Positions 42,237 through 56,164 are shown, counted from the stretch's first letter. The stretch: 64,000 nt of DNA from Psychroflexus maritimus (GCF_011089875.1 NZ_JAANAS010000001.1:124001-188000); one strand, 5' to 3'. Notes: generated by a model from the letters alone, not told the origin. Numbers and translations are program-made.

Positions 42237-44239
42237 GTTTATTTTTATTAGTTAGTTTTTTAGTTCAAGCACAATTTGAACAAAATCAAGAAGAGGAAAA
42301 TCAAATGGAAAGCCATTTAGATTTTGATTTAGCAATTGATTTTCAAGAAGAAGGAGAGATTAACTTAAAAGTAATTGCTACTATAGACAAAGGTTGGAAA
42401 TTACCCTCTATGCGTGAGATTCCAGAAGGAGAAGACGGCCCCATTCCTACCGATATCAGCTTTGAGTTTGAAGAAAATGCTTTTGAAATTCTAGGAGAAA
42501 CTACAGAATCTGAAGGCATTGAAGCTATGGATCCTATTTTCAATTCCTTCTTAAAACATTTTAAAAAAGAAGCTATTTTTGAACAAAAAATAAAGGTCAA
42601 TGATGAGCAAGCTTTACTAGGAATAGAGATTTACTTCATGATATGTAATGATGTAAAATGCTTAGCTCCGGATATTAATTTTATACAGGTCCAATTAGAT
42701 ATGAAAAACCAAAGTTTTGCTTTAGTAGAACAGGAAGTTGAATTATCTGAAGAAGACCAAGCCTTAACAGAATCCTTAAAAATTGACTTAAAAGGTGATG
42801 CTTCTACTCAACTAGAAGATGAGGAAGAAGATAAATCCTATGCTACTATTTTTTTCTTGGGCTTTATAGGAGGCTTAATTGCCTTACTTACTCCTTGTGT
42901 TTTTCCAATGATTCCATTAACGGTTTCATTTTTTACTAAAGGAGCAAGAACCCGAAAAATAGGACTTATTAACGCTGTAATGTATGCGGTTTTTATCCTA
43001 GCCATTTACTTATTGTTAAGTATTCCGTTTCACTTATTAGATTCTGTAAACCCAGAAATTTTAAATAATATTTCTACCAATACCGTCTTAAATATTGTTT
43101 TCTTTACAATATTTTTAGTCTTTGCTATTTCCTTTTTTGGTTATTTTGAAATTACTTTACCTAACTCATGGAGCAATCGATTAGATCAAAAAGCAAGTAG
43201 TGTAGGTGGTGTGTTAGGGATATTTTTTATGGCCTTAACTTTAGCTTTAGTCTCTTTTTCTTGTACTGGGCCAATTTTAGGTTCTTTACTAGGAGGCTCA
43301 CTAACTTCCGACGGGGGGGCTACACAACTCAGTTTTGGAATGGGTGGTTTTGGATTAGCCTTAGCTTTACCCTTTGGTTTATTTGCCTTGTTTCCTAATT
43401 GGCTCAATTCTTTGCCTAAATCTGGTGGCTGGATGAATACCTTAAAGGTGGTACTTGGTTTCTTAGAACTCGGGTTAGCCTTTAAATTCTTGTCTAATGC
43501 AGATTTAGTAGAACATTGGGGGCTTTTACCTAGAGAAGTATTTATTGGAATCTGGATTATCATTGGTGCAGCTATGGCGCTGTACTTGTTTGGAATAATT
43601 CGTTTTCCGCATGATGGACCAAAAACAAAACTTGGTAAACCAAGAATAGGGTTTGGAATTATTACAATAGCCTTTGTTATTTACTTAATTCCAGGGTTAA
43701 CTAACACAGAACATGCTAATTTAAAATTGTTAAGTGGTTTCCCTCCTCCTCTTTTTTATAGTGTTTATGAAAAAGATAGTTCAGGACCACTAGGCTTAAA
43801 GGCTTATAAGGATTTTGATGAAGGCGTGGCGGCTGCAAAACAATCTGGCCTACCTATACTTTTAGATTTTACCGGCTGGGCTTGTGTAAATTGTAGGAAA
43901 ATGGAAGAGCAAGTTTGGAGCATTCCCGAGGTTTATCAAGTTATTCAAGACGATTATATTTTAATTTCGCTTTACGTAGATGACCGTGAGAAACTTCCTG
44001 AAGAGCTTCAGTTTAATTTTGAACGACCAAAAGGTGGAGTAAAAAGAATAGAAACTATTGGTGATAAATGGGCTACTTTTCAAACGGTTAACTTCCAAAA
44101 TAATTCGCAGCCTTATTACGTTTTAATGAATAGTAATTTTGAACTACTAAATAGTCCCGTAGGCTATACACCAAACGCTAATAATTTTTTAAGTTGGCTA
44201 ATACAAGGTACCGAAAAATTTGAATCAATAGATGAATAA
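42197..44239 (+). CDS. dsbD: DsbD-type thiol:disulfide interchange protein
   Basis: 680 residues in three parts. A signal peptide (LLSLFLLVSFLVQAQ) leads into a periplasmic DsbD-alpha-like domain (about 30-180) with a Cys pair around MICNDVKCLAP. A membrane domain of eight or nine helices (about 210-510) begins GGLIALLTPCVFPMIPLTVSF and later has SFSCTGPILGSLL, giving the two membrane cysteines. A thioredoxin-like C-terminal domain carries WACVNCRK near 560. It carries electrons from cytoplasmic thioredoxin to periplasmic proteins, for example in cytochrome biogenesis. Confidence 0.92.
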   Translation: MYSIQVKFKQFLLSLFLLVSFLVQAQFEQNQEEENQMESHLDFDLAIDFQEEGEINLKVIATIDKGWKLPSMREIPEGEDGPIPTDISFEFEENAFEILGETTESEGIEAMDPIFNSFLKHFKKEAIFEQKIKVNDEQALLGIEIYFMICNDVKCLAPDINFIQVQLDMKNQSFALVEQEVELSEEDQALTESLKIDLKGDASTQLEDEEEDKSYATIFFLGFIGGLIALLTPCVFPMIPLTVSFFTKGARTRKIGLINAVMYAVFILAIYLLLSIPFHLLDSVNPEILNNISTNTVLNIVFFTIFLVFAISFFGYFEITLPNSWSNRLDQKASSVGGVLGIFFMALTLALVSFSCTGPILGSLLGGSLTSDGGATQLSFGMGGFGLALALPFGLFALFPNWLNSLPKSGGWMNTLKVVLGFLELGLAFKFLSNADLVEHWGLLPREVFIGIWIIIGAAMALYLFGIIRFPHDGPKTKLGKPRIGFGIITIAFVIYLIPGLTNTEHANLKLLSGFPPPLFYSVYEKDSSGPLGLKAYKDFDEGVAAAKQSGLPILLDFTGWACVNCRKMEEQVWSIPEVYQVIQDDYILISLYVDDREKLPEELQFNFERPKGGVKRIETIGDKWATFQTVNFQNNSQPYYVLMNSNFELLNSPVGYTPNANNFLSWLIQGTEKFESIDE

Positions 44240-44256
44240 GTTTGGTTTTAAGCATT

Positions 44257-44299
44257 AAAAAAGCATCCTTTTTTCAAACAAAAAAAGGATGCTTTTTTT
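44257..44299. terminator. Bidirectional terminator between dsbD and the ABC-F gene
   Basis: AAAAAAGCATCCTTTTTT and AAAAAAAGGATGCTTTTTTT form a very long hairpin with a CAAAC loop. It lies between two convergent genes and can serve both. Confidence 0.85.
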
Positions 44300-44317
44300 A
44301 AATAGTTGATATTCTTT

Positions 44318-45988
<1,671 letters not shown>

Positions 45989-46055
45989 TTAATGAAATGC
46001 ATTTGGTGTGTTATCTTTTAACGAGCGATTAACAAGTACACTAATAAAGCCTCTC

Positions 46056-46063
46056 TATATTTG
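46056..46063 (+). promoter_or_regulatory. -7 box before the thioredoxin-fold lipoprotein gene
   Basis: TATATTTG matches TAnnTTTG and ends 16 bases before the ATG at 46080, supporting that start over the longer frame from 46008. Confidence 0.5.
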
Positions 46064-46079
46064 TTTTAAACCTTTAGTA

Positions 46080-49521
<3,442 letters not shown>

Positions 49522-49604
49522 ATCATTTAATAAAATCGACTCATACCTACTTTTTAATGATTAATCGATCACTATTTAATTCTTTCGAATTTTAATTAAA
49601 GTAA

Positions 49605-51185
49605 CTACTTCGTATATTGTTTAAGGTCTATATCGTTTCCTAATAAAATTTCATTTTCATTAAGGCGGTTCTTAGGCGATTCGTTTTCAAGTTTCAATAC
49701 GCCTCTTGGACAAACCGAAGCACAGATACCACAACCAACACAAGAAGAACGCACAATGTTTTCTCCTTTTTGTGCATAAGCTCTTACATCTATTCCCATT
49801 TCACAATAGACGGAGCAGTTTCCACAAGAAATGCACTGACCGCCATTAGTGGTTATTCTAAATTTTGAGAAAAGCCGCTGCTGAAACCCTAAAATAGCAG
49901 CCATCGGGCAGCCAAATCTACACCAAACACGATTACCTAAAATAGGATAGAAACCCGTACCAATTACTCCTGAGAAAATACTGCCAATTAAAAATCCATA
50001 AGAAGAACGCAAAGGTTCTGCTTCAATAAAAAATAAATTTTGTGTCCAGCCAAGTAAATGTAATCCTACCAAAATAAGTATAGCTAATAAAAAACCACCT
50101 CCAGCAAGCAGAGCATCTTTGTTAAAAGAATCTTTTCTATAAATAAGTACCCAAGCGTAAATCAAAATTAACAAAACTGAACTACCAACTAAAAAAACAG
50201 GTTGAGATAACCAGTATTTTTCTGACTCATATCCTAAGTAAGAAGAGACAACAGCCATGGTCATTATCACCACAAAAACCGTCACTAAGTGTACCATCCA
50301 ACGTTCAATTTTCCAAGATTTTATTGATTTATCACTGAGATGTCTAAACGAATCTCCTGCCGTTTCTGCTAATCCACCGCAACCACAAACCCAAGAACAA
50401 TACCAACGCTTGCCGTACTTATAAGTAAGGAATGGAGTAATAACTAAAATTGAAAGAACTCCAAAAACAAGAAGCGCAACCCCTACTCCACCTGCACTTA
50501 TAAACTCATCAACACGATACTGCTCAAAATTGTAATAATTTAAAGGCCAAATATTCTTTAAATCATAATAAGGTAAAGCAAACTTATCTGAGTTTAACCT
50601 TGCCATGAATTCTGGAATTAAAAAAGCAAAACCAAGCTGAAAAAATAGTACAGAAAAGGTTCTAATACGTTGGTATTTATTGTTTTTATACTTCCACAAA
50701 AATTTAATACCAAAGAGCAAAACGGCTAAGGTGTAAAAAACACCATAAACAAACCACTGGCTAGCTGGGTTTCCACTTAACCAATTACTTAATGGGTCAA
50801 AAAAGGCGATTAACCCTGTATTTTCTGTATTATCGTTTAAACCTAAATAAGCTGGATAAAAGTACAAGACTACATAAAATCCCGTAAGAAAAATACCTAA
50901 AGCATAAGCCCAAATACCCCGATTTGTTAGCGATTTAAAAAAAACATTATCATTTTTAATTCCTGGCTCCTTAGCTTTATACAATTCTCTTGCATAACCA
51001 ATTATACCAAGACTCATTAACGCAATTGAAAGCAACATCCAACCAAGGGTATTATTTTCCAACTGATTAAACACACTAATTAAAGCGAGAAAAAGGCCTA
51101 AAAAACCAATAAATAAAAAAGCTTTTTGTTGAAGCGAAAAGCTTTCTGGACTTCTTCCTGTAACTGAAATGTTTTCGATAGCCAT
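49605..51185 (-). CDS. Membrane polyferredoxin with two 4Fe-4S clusters (NapH/NosR-like)
   Basis: 526 residues with about ten membrane helices. Between helices there are CSWVCGCGG and WCRFGCPMAA, the cysteine pairs seen in NapH/NosR/YccM-type membrane proteins. The C-terminus holds two ferredoxin motifs (CISCGNCSVYCEMG and SCVGCGICASVCPRG). It should pass electrons across or at the inner membrane. It begins two bases after the stop of the FAD oxidoreductase gene, so the pair probably form one electron-transfer unit. The acceptor is not evident, as no nos, nap or nir genes are nearby. Confidence 0.82.
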   Translation of the reverse strand: MAIENISVTGRSPESFSLQQKAFLFIGFLGLFLALISVFNQLENNTLGWMLLSIALMSLGIIGYARELYKAKEPGIKNDNVFFKSLTNRGIWAYALGIFLTGFYVVLYFYPAYLGLNDNTENTGLIAFFDPLSNWLSGNPASQWFVYGVFYTLAVLLFGIKFLWKYKNNKYQRIRTFSVLFFQLGFAFLIPEFMARLNSDKFALPYYDLKNIWPLNYYNFEQYRVDEFISAGGVGVALLVFGVLSILVITPFLTYKYGKRWYCSWVCGCGGLAETAGDSFRHLSDKSIKSWKIERWMVHLVTVFVVIMTMAVVSSYLGYESEKYWLSQPVFLVGSSVLLILIYAWVLIYRKDSFNKDALLAGGGFLLAILILVGLHLLGWTQNLFFIEAEPLRSSYGFLIGSIFSGVIGTGFYPILGNRVWCRFGCPMAAILGFQQRLFSKFRITTNGGQCISCGNCSVYCEMGIDVRAYAQKGENIVRSSCVGCGICASVCPRGVLKLENESPKNRLNENEILLGNDIDLKQYTK

Positions 51186-51187
51186 AA

Positions 51188-52501
51188 TTAATTTGTGTGT
51201 AAGTTAGAATCTTGCTGCCATTTTTTTTGTATCTGATTTTCATACGAAGCAAAAAACTCAGGGTCAAAGTTTGCTTTACTTAAATGTTGAATAACATAAT
51301 CGGCTGTTCTATTTTTGTTCAAAACTTCATTAAAAAATTCGTGCCTCAAGCGTATGCCAAAAGTATTTATTCCTAAGAATTTCCCCGTAGATTGTTCATA
51401 TTCTATTTCTATAGCTTTCTCTTCATTTTCGTGTTTCCAATAGAAGTGAACATTTCCTTTTTTTGGAGTAGAAAAGACCCAACCATAAGTTTGGTATTCA
51501 ATAGCAAAAAACTTAGCCGAATTAAACCAATGTCCTGGAGTGTAGGTGGTTGGGTTTCCACACAAGGTTTGGGCTAAGGTTTCACCCATAATTCTGCCAG
51601 TGTACCAAACCGACTCAACTTTTGGCCGATAACCTAATGAATAGTTACGTTCAGCGCAATCTCCTATGGCATAAACATTAGACACATTCGTTTTGAAATA
51701 AGCATCAATTAAAATTCCGGTATCGGTTTCAATCTTAGACGGTTTCACAAATTCAATATTTGGCTGAACGCCGGTTGTTAAACCAACTAAGTCGCATTTA
51801 ATTTCTTCTTCCTGGTCTTTGGTAAGAATAGATTTTACCCTATTTTGACTTGATGGTAGAATACTTTTTAATTCGGTAGAGCGTTTTAAATCAATTCCGT
51901 GATTTAGAATGTGATTAGTAATTAAAGAAGCAGAATGTTCGGGCAAAATAGTATTCCAAAACTGTTTTTCCCGTACCAAAAAGGTAACTGGTATATTTCG
52001 TGAATGTAACATTTCAGCAAGTTCAACCCCAATTAGCCCTCCACCAACAATTACTGCTCTTTTACATACCTGATTGCTAGGAGCCTGTTGTTCTAAAAGT
52101 TCTAAATCCTGTTTTGAATATAAGCCTTGAACTCCTCTAAGTTCTTGACCTGGCCATCCAAATTTCTTAGGAATTGAGCCTGTTGCCAAGACTAATTGAT
52201 TATAAGTTATGCTGGTTTGATCTTGAAAAATAAGCCTATTAGAATCTGTTTCAACAGCCCTAACACGCTTCTGAATTAATTCGATCTTATTTTTTTTCCA
52301 AAAAGAGGCTTCGTAGGGCTGTAAATGTTTCCATTTCATGTGCCCCATATACACATACATAAGCGCCGTCCTAGAAAAAAAGTAAGGAGATTCATCAGAA
52401 ATAAGACTAATTTTCTTATTAGAATTCTTTCGCAAATGCCTTGCTAAGGTTGTTCCAGCAATTCCATTTCCTATAATAACAATATGCTCTTGAGCCCTCA
52501 T
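51188..52501 (-). CDS. FAD/NAD(P)-dependent oxidoreductase
   Basis: 437 residues. The FAD-binding loop is IIGNGIAGTTLARHLR (about 8-23). NAD-binding AVIVGGGLIGVELAEML lies at about 148-164, and the second FAD motif VYAIGDCAE at about 275. The order is that of rubredoxin/ferredoxin reductases and of the small-domain nitrite reductase partners. The C-terminal 100 residues are distinct (WFNSAKFFAIEYQTYGW). It is probably the NAD(P)H-side partner of the membrane polyferredoxin encoded directly after it. Confidence 0.83.
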   Translation of the reverse strand: MRAQEHIVIIGNGIAGTTLARHLRKNSNKKISLISDESPYFFSRTALMYVYMGHMKWKHLQPYEASFWKKNKIELIQKRVRAVETDSNRLIFQDQTSITYNQLVLATGSIPKKFGWPGQELRGVQGLYSKQDLELLEQQAPSNQVCKRAVIVGGGLIGVELAEMLHSRNIPVTFLVREKQFWNTILPEHSASLITNHILNHGIDLKRSTELKSILPSSQNRVKSILTKDQEEEIKCDLVGLTTGVQPNIEFVKPSKIETDTGILIDAYFKTNVSNVYAIGDCAERNYSLGYRPKVESVWYTGRIMGETLAQTLCGNPTTYTPGHWFNSAKFFAIEYQTYGWVFSTPKKGNVHFYWKHENEEKAIEIEYEQSTGKFLGINTFGIRLRHEFFNEVLNKNRTADYVIQHLSKANFDPEFFASYENQIQKKWQQDSNLHTN

Positions 52502-52519
52502 AAATCCTATAATAAAAGA

Positions 52520-52609
52520 CTAAGTTAAGAAACTTCTTCTGACTTCCTCATCCAATTCTTCCTTTTTTTCTTTGGCGTTTAAACGGGCTGTTCGCTTTAG
52601 TTGGTTCAT
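52520..52609 (-). CDS. Possible 29-residue protein upstream of the oxidoreductase
   Basis: ATG at 52609 to TAG at 52520: MNQLKRTARLNAKEKKEEL, followed by a short acidic end. It is highly charged and helical, and its stop lies 18 bases before the oxidoreductase start in the same direction. The start has an A-rich leader. It could be a small protein or a translated leader; without comparison I cannot separate it from a chance frame. Confidence 0.3.
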   Translation of the reverse strand: MNQLKRTARLNAKEKKEELDEEVRRSFLT

Positions 52610-52764
52610 AAAAATAAGTTTTTAGTTAGCCTTGCCAAGAGCTTCTAAGGTCGCTTTGGCAAAGCTCTAAAAACACTATTTTTAACTTACCAAGCTGCCG
52701 CTTCCATCCCTAACGCTGTGTTATTAAATTAAGATTAATCAGTTGAATTTTAAAAACTATAGCA

Positions 52765-53676
52765 TCAAGTTTTTTTAAGCGCCTTCCTCTTTTGAGCTGG
52801 ATTTTTAGAAACCATGAACACCCCAACAAAGACCAAACTTGCAGCTACAACTTTAAGTAAGTCAAGCTGATCAATACCAGCATAAATAGCGTAAACAATA
52901 GCAATAACCGGTTGTAAATAAACAAAAACACCAAGGGTTGATGCCGAAAGTTGTTTTAAAGCATAGATATTTAGCAAATAAGTTAAGAAGGTGGTTCCAA
53001 TCACCACAAAGCTCATACGCCATAGGGCATCAAAAGGTAAATTGATCCAATCTACCTGCTTAAATTCAGTAAAACAAATAGGAAGGTTAATTATGCTTGC
53101 AATTAAAAATAAATATTTCATTAAAGTGATGGAGGAATATTTTTTAGTAAGCGGTCTTACCAAAATTAAATAAATTCCGTAAGAAGTTGCATTGATAAGA
53201 ATCAACGTATTTCCTACTGGGATGTTTGGCGCATCAGAAGTAATTTGAGGGCCAAAAAAAACTAAACTCAAACCACCTAATAATCCTAATATTGCTCCGG
53301 AGGCCTTAAGCCAAGTTATTTTTTCACGAATTAAAATGGCTGATAAAATAAAGACTAAAATAGGCGAAATGGTAACTATTACAGAAGAATTAATTGGTGT
53401 AGATAAGCTTAGTCCTTTAAAAAACATAAGCATATTAATTACCATTCCAAAAACAGCTGCTGCAAAAATTCGTTTCCAATCTTTGCGCTCAATTGTTTGG
53501 CTAGGAACAAAAAAACTAATTATTAAAAATAACAGAAAAGCACCTGTAACGCGCAACAAAATCAAACCAAAAGGTTCAATATAAGTAGGCATTAAAGATT
53601 TAGCAACCGTATGATTTACACCGTAAATTGAGGTTGCGCCTAAAGCGGCTAAGACTGCCCACCAACGTTTAGTCAT
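52765..53676 (-). CDS. EamA-family (DMT) transporter
   Basis: 303 residues with ten membrane helices and two EamA repeats (about 8-140 and 150-290). Blocks include ALGATSIYGVNHTVAKSLM, VTISPILVFILSAILI and VFVYLQPVIAIVYAIYAG. It is an inner-membrane exporter or permease for small metabolites; substrate unknown. A basic tail ends the protein. Its start overlaps the ArsC-like gene by eight bases, so they share a transcript. Confidence 0.87.
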   Translation of the reverse strand: MTKRWWAVLAALGATSIYGVNHTVAKSLMPTYIEPFGLILLRVTGAFLLFLIISFFVPSQTIERKDWKRIFAAAVFGMVINMLMFFKGLSLSTPINSSVIVTISPILVFILSAILIREKITWLKASGAILGLLGGLSLVFFGPQITSDAPNIPVGNTLILINATSYGIYLILVRPLTKKYSSITLMKYLFLIASIINLPICFTEFKQVDWINLPFDALWRMSFVVIGTTFLTYLLNIYALKQLSASTLGVFVYLQPVIAIVYAIYAGIDQLDLLKVVAASLVFVGVFMVSKNPAQKRKALKKT

Positions 53677-54022
53677 CTAAATACGACTTGAGTTCTTGGA
53701 GGTTTTTTTTAGCATTACCAACAAAAATTTGGTCTTGAAAGAGAAAAACTGGACGTTTCAAGAAGGTATAATGTTCTAAAAGTAAGTTTTTATAATCTTC
53801 TTCAGAAAGGTTTTTTGATTTCAAATCGCGTTGTTTATATAGCTGTGCACGTTTATTAAACAGGGCTTCGTAAGTACCTTCTAGGGCGTACATTTTAGCT
53901 AAATCTTCAGCTGAAATTGGGTTGCTTTTTACATCAACTAATTTATGTTCAGCGGGTAATTCAACTTCAGAAAGAATGCGTTTACATGTAGAACAAGTAG
54001 ATAGGTAAAATACGTTAAGCAT
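53669..54022 (-). CDS. ArsC/Spx-family thioredoxin-fold protein
   Basis: 117 residues. The N-terminal STCSTCKRIL (Cys-x-x-Cys, about 9-12) is in the Spx position, followed by KLVDVKSNPISAEDLAKMY. The C-terminal LKRPVFLFQDQIFVGN matches the arsenate-reductase-family RP motif. Such proteins are often called arsenate reductase-like, but a detoxifying role cannot be assumed. It lies five bases downstream of the respiratory assembly unit and may be its penultimate gene. Confidence 0.82.
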   Translation of the reverse strand: MLNVFYLSTCSTCKRILSEVELPAEHKLVDVKSNPISAEDLAKMYALEGTYEALFNKRAQLYKQRDLKSKNLSEEDYKNLLLEHYTFLKRPVFLFQDQIFVGNAKKNLQELKSYLDD

Positions 54023-54027
54023 AGTAA

Positions 54028-54261
54028 CTAACTTTTAGAGCTATAATTTTTATAAATATAATAACCTAGTCCTCCAATAAGAAGGTAAGGGAAGGCCATT
54101 AAAAATAAAATTCCATTATTAATTCCTTCTGCAGTAGATTGATCTGCTTCAGATTCTAACACCGCCCTACACATTGAACATTGTGCAAAGCCTTGGTTAG
54201 AGGCTACTAATAAAATTAGTACAAAGCCTAGTAATTGGTATATTTGTTTTTTTCTATACAT
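54028..54261 (-). CDS. Small membrane protein with a periplasmic CxxC
   Basis: 77 residues. An N-terminal signal or helix (LLGFVLILLVASNQGFAQ) is followed by CSMCRAVLESEA, then a helix (GILFLMAFPYLLIGGLGYYIY) and a short basic tail. I recall such proteins next to SCO and cytochrome oxidase genes in Bacteroidota. The CxxC and location suggest a role in copper or thiol handling during oxidase assembly; this is inference. It overlaps the DUF420 gene end by eight bases. Confidence 0.7.
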   Translation of the reverse strand: MYRKKQIYQLLGFVLILLVASNQGFAQCSMCRAVLESEADQSTAEGINNGILFLMAFPYLLIGGLGYYIYKNYSSKS

Positions 54262-54781
54262 AATAAGGAGATATCATAAAATAAACTATAACGCCAGTAA
54301 TAGCAACATATAACCAGATAGGAAAAGTTATTCTAGCAAGTTTTTTATGTGCTTCAAAGTTTTTTGTAATTGCTTTTAGATAAGTAAAAAGGACTAGAGG
54401 AATGATGCAAACCGACAACAAAATGTGAGAAACTAAGATAAAATAATAGATGTATTTTATTGAGCCTTCTCCTCCAAATGTCGTTGAATCTGAGGTCATG
54501 TGATAAGCTACATACATAACAAGGAAAAGAACTGATAAAGCGATTGATGTTTTCATCAAGTTTTCATGTAACTTAAATTTTTTCTTCTTAACAGCTACTA
54601 AAGCGAGTATTAATAATAAAGCAGTTAATGCGTTAATACTTGCATAAGTAGGTGGCAAAAAACCTAATCTTTCTACGTTTGGAATTCTCACTGTAAAAAG
54701 AACAGCTACAGCAATGGGTATAATGATTGAAAGTACCCAGATTAATTTAGTATATTTTTTTTCTGCTAGTTTATTCATCAT
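54254..54781 (-). CDS. DUF420 membrane protein (CtaM-like)
   Basis: 175 residues with four or five membrane helices. Blocks are LPPTYASINALTALLLILALVAV, HENLMKTSIALSVLFLVMYVAYH and FILVSHILLSVCIIPLVLF (in pieces). HKKLARITFPIWLYVAITGVIVYFM closes it, with histidines in the typical DUF420 places. Members are found next to SCO and heme-copper oxidase genes and are needed for oxidase assembly in some bacteria. It overlaps the SCO gene stop by four bases. Confidence 0.85.
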   Translation of the reverse strand: MMNKLAEKKYTKLIWVLSIIIPIAVAVLFTVRIPNVERLGFLPPTYASINALTALLLILALVAVKKKKFKLHENLMKTSIALSVLFLVMYVAYHMTSDSTTFGGEGSIKYIYYFILVSHILLSVCIIPLVLFTYLKAITKNFEAHKKLARITFPIWLYVAITGVIVYFMISPYYV

Positions 54782-55461
54782 AATAATTTTTTAATATCCT
54801 CAATTAAAATACTTATTTGCTCTTCGTCTCCAGGATTACTATCGCCCTTAAGCGGAACTGCACCTTGATAATAAAGAATAGGATTTCCATGCTCATCATG
54901 TCGAGATCTTAAATAACCTTTTTTATCTACTAAGGCAAAAAAACCTGAATGTTCAAATCCACCAGGAGCATTTTTATCTTCAGCTGCATAAGCATTAAAT
55001 CCATTTCGGGCTAATTCATAAATTTGGTTTCTATCACCTGTTAGAAGGTGCCAATGAGGATGTTGTATTCCGTATTTTTCGCGGTATTTATTAAGAACTT
55101 CAGGGGTGTCGTGTTCTGGATTGATTGTAAAAGAAGCAATACCAAAATTCATATTACCGTAAAACTCATTTTGTACTTCTACTAAATTTTCATTCATGAT
55201 AGGACAAATTGTTGGACAGGTAGCAAAAAAGAATTCTACTACATAAACTTTGTCCTGATAATCTTCATGGGTAATTGTTTCTCCTTTATGATTGGTGAAG
55301 CTAAATTCAGGAACTTTCCTTTTAACCTCATTGCCTTCATCATCTTGTACAGTTAAATAAGCTAACTCATTAGCACTTGCTCGGTTACTAAATTCATTAA
55401 CCGCCCATATTCCGAAAACTAAAACAATAAATGAAATTCCTATGTACGAATAATTTTTCAT
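54778..55461 (-). CDS. SCO1/SenC copper chaperone
   Basis: 227 residues anchored by an N-terminal helix (YIGISFIVLVFGIWAV). The copper-site motif is ATCPTICPIMN (Cys82 and Cys86), and the third ligand His lies in GGFEHSGFFALVDKKG. The fold is thioredoxin-like with FTINPEHDTPEVL. It delivers copper to the CuA site of cytochrome c oxidase subunit II, facing the periplasm. It is followed by DUF420 and preceded by a related protein without cysteines. Confidence 0.92.
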   Translation of the reverse strand: MKNYSYIGISFIVLVFGIWAVNEFSNRASANELAYLTVQDDEGNEVKRKVPEFSFTNHKGETITHEDYQDKVYVVEFFFATCPTICPIMNENLVEVQNEFYGNMNFGIASFTINPEHDTPEVLNKYREKYGIQHPHWHLLTGDRNQIYELARNGFNAYAAEDKNAPGGFEHSGFFALVDKKGYLRSRHDEHGNPILYYQGAVPLKGDSNPGDEEQISILIEDIKKLL

Positions 55462-55462
55462 G

Positions 55463-56122
55463 TCAATCTTCTGTTTTCTCTTCTTTATATTTCTTTAGTT
55501 CTAGTCGATATTCAGCAAGTATTACCTTCATATCATCTACCATTTTATTGTTTAATTCGGCTACCGATTTTGTATTGTAGCTTTTCTTTAAGCCTTCGTC
55601 TTCGTCATCTAATCTTCCTCTAAGATTACCTTTTTTGTCGATTATAAAAGCTTCAGCAGAAGAAAAATTAGTATCTAATTCATGCTTAGAATTGAGTTTA
55701 TTAAACTGCTTTGTGAGTTCGTTTTGTGATAAAACAATAATCTTCCACGCGTAAGCTTCTGAGGTTTTGTTTATTTCATCAATAAAGCGCTTGGCTTCTT
55801 CAAGTTGGTTTTCCAAAATAAAACTAACTACCTGAAAATCTTGAAATTCTCTATTTTTATCATAAATTTTTTCCTTCAGGTTAAATGCGAATACAGATTT
55901 TACTTCAACATCACCTCCTAAAAAGGTAAAAATATTAATTTTATCTTCTAGAGCAATTGGTTGATTAGTAACTTGATCTGTAGAAGATTTAATTAGCAGC
56001 ACATTTTCCTCTAGTACAGGTAAACGTCCAAAATTATTAACCCCACTTGAAAAAAACAAGTAAGCTACAAGTGGCAGAACAAAAAGGACAGCTAATACCG
56101 TAAATTTTTTAAATTTTTTCAT
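55463..56122 (-). CDS. Membrane-anchored SCO/thioredoxin-like protein without cysteines
   Basis: 219 residues with an N-terminal helix (FTVLAVLFVLPLVAYLFF). The strand order (KINIFTFLGGDVEVK, FQVVSFILEN, AWKIIVLSQNE, AFIIDKKGNLRGRLDD) follows the thioredoxin/SCO pattern, and DKKGNLRGR parallels DKKGYLRSR of the SCO protein encoded next. There is no cysteine where SCO has CxxxC, nor anywhere else. It is probably a duplicated, non-metal-binding partner. First gene of its unit; the -7 box ends only four bases before the ATG. Confidence 0.6.
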   Translation of the reverse strand: MKKFKKFTVLAVLFVLPLVAYLFFSSGVNNFGRLPVLEENVLLIKSSTDQVTNQPIALEDKINIFTFLGGDVEVKSVFAFNLKEKIYDKNREFQDFQVVSFILENQLEEAKRFIDEINKTSEAYAWKIIVLSQNELTKQFNKLNSKHELDTNFSSAEAFIIDKKGNLRGRLDDEDEGLKKSYNTKSVAELNNKMVDDMKVILAEYRLELKKYKEEKTED

Positions 56123-56126
56123 GTTG

Positions 56127-56134
56127 CAAAAATA
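56127..56134 (-). promoter_or_regulatory. -7 box of the SCO unit, almost touching the start codon
   Basis: Read leftward, TATTTTTG matches TAnnTTTG and is separated from the ATG (56122-56120) by only four bases. The transcript would be nearly leaderless. The box lies directly against the terminator hairpin of the upstream oxidase unit. Confidence 0.5.
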
Positions 56135-56164
56135 AAAAAAGGCAGTTGTTCAACTGCCTTTTTT
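56134..56164 (-). terminator. Terminator of the ctaB-oxidase unit
   Basis: GGCAGTTG-TT-CAACTGCC with A7 on one side and T6 on the other. It lies 28 bases after the subunit IV stop and separates the oxidase unit from the SCO unit. Confidence 0.85.

Noticed and set aside
42343-43563. Two leftward frames inside dsbD
   Set aside because: Antisense shadows of a complete and well-recognised gene.
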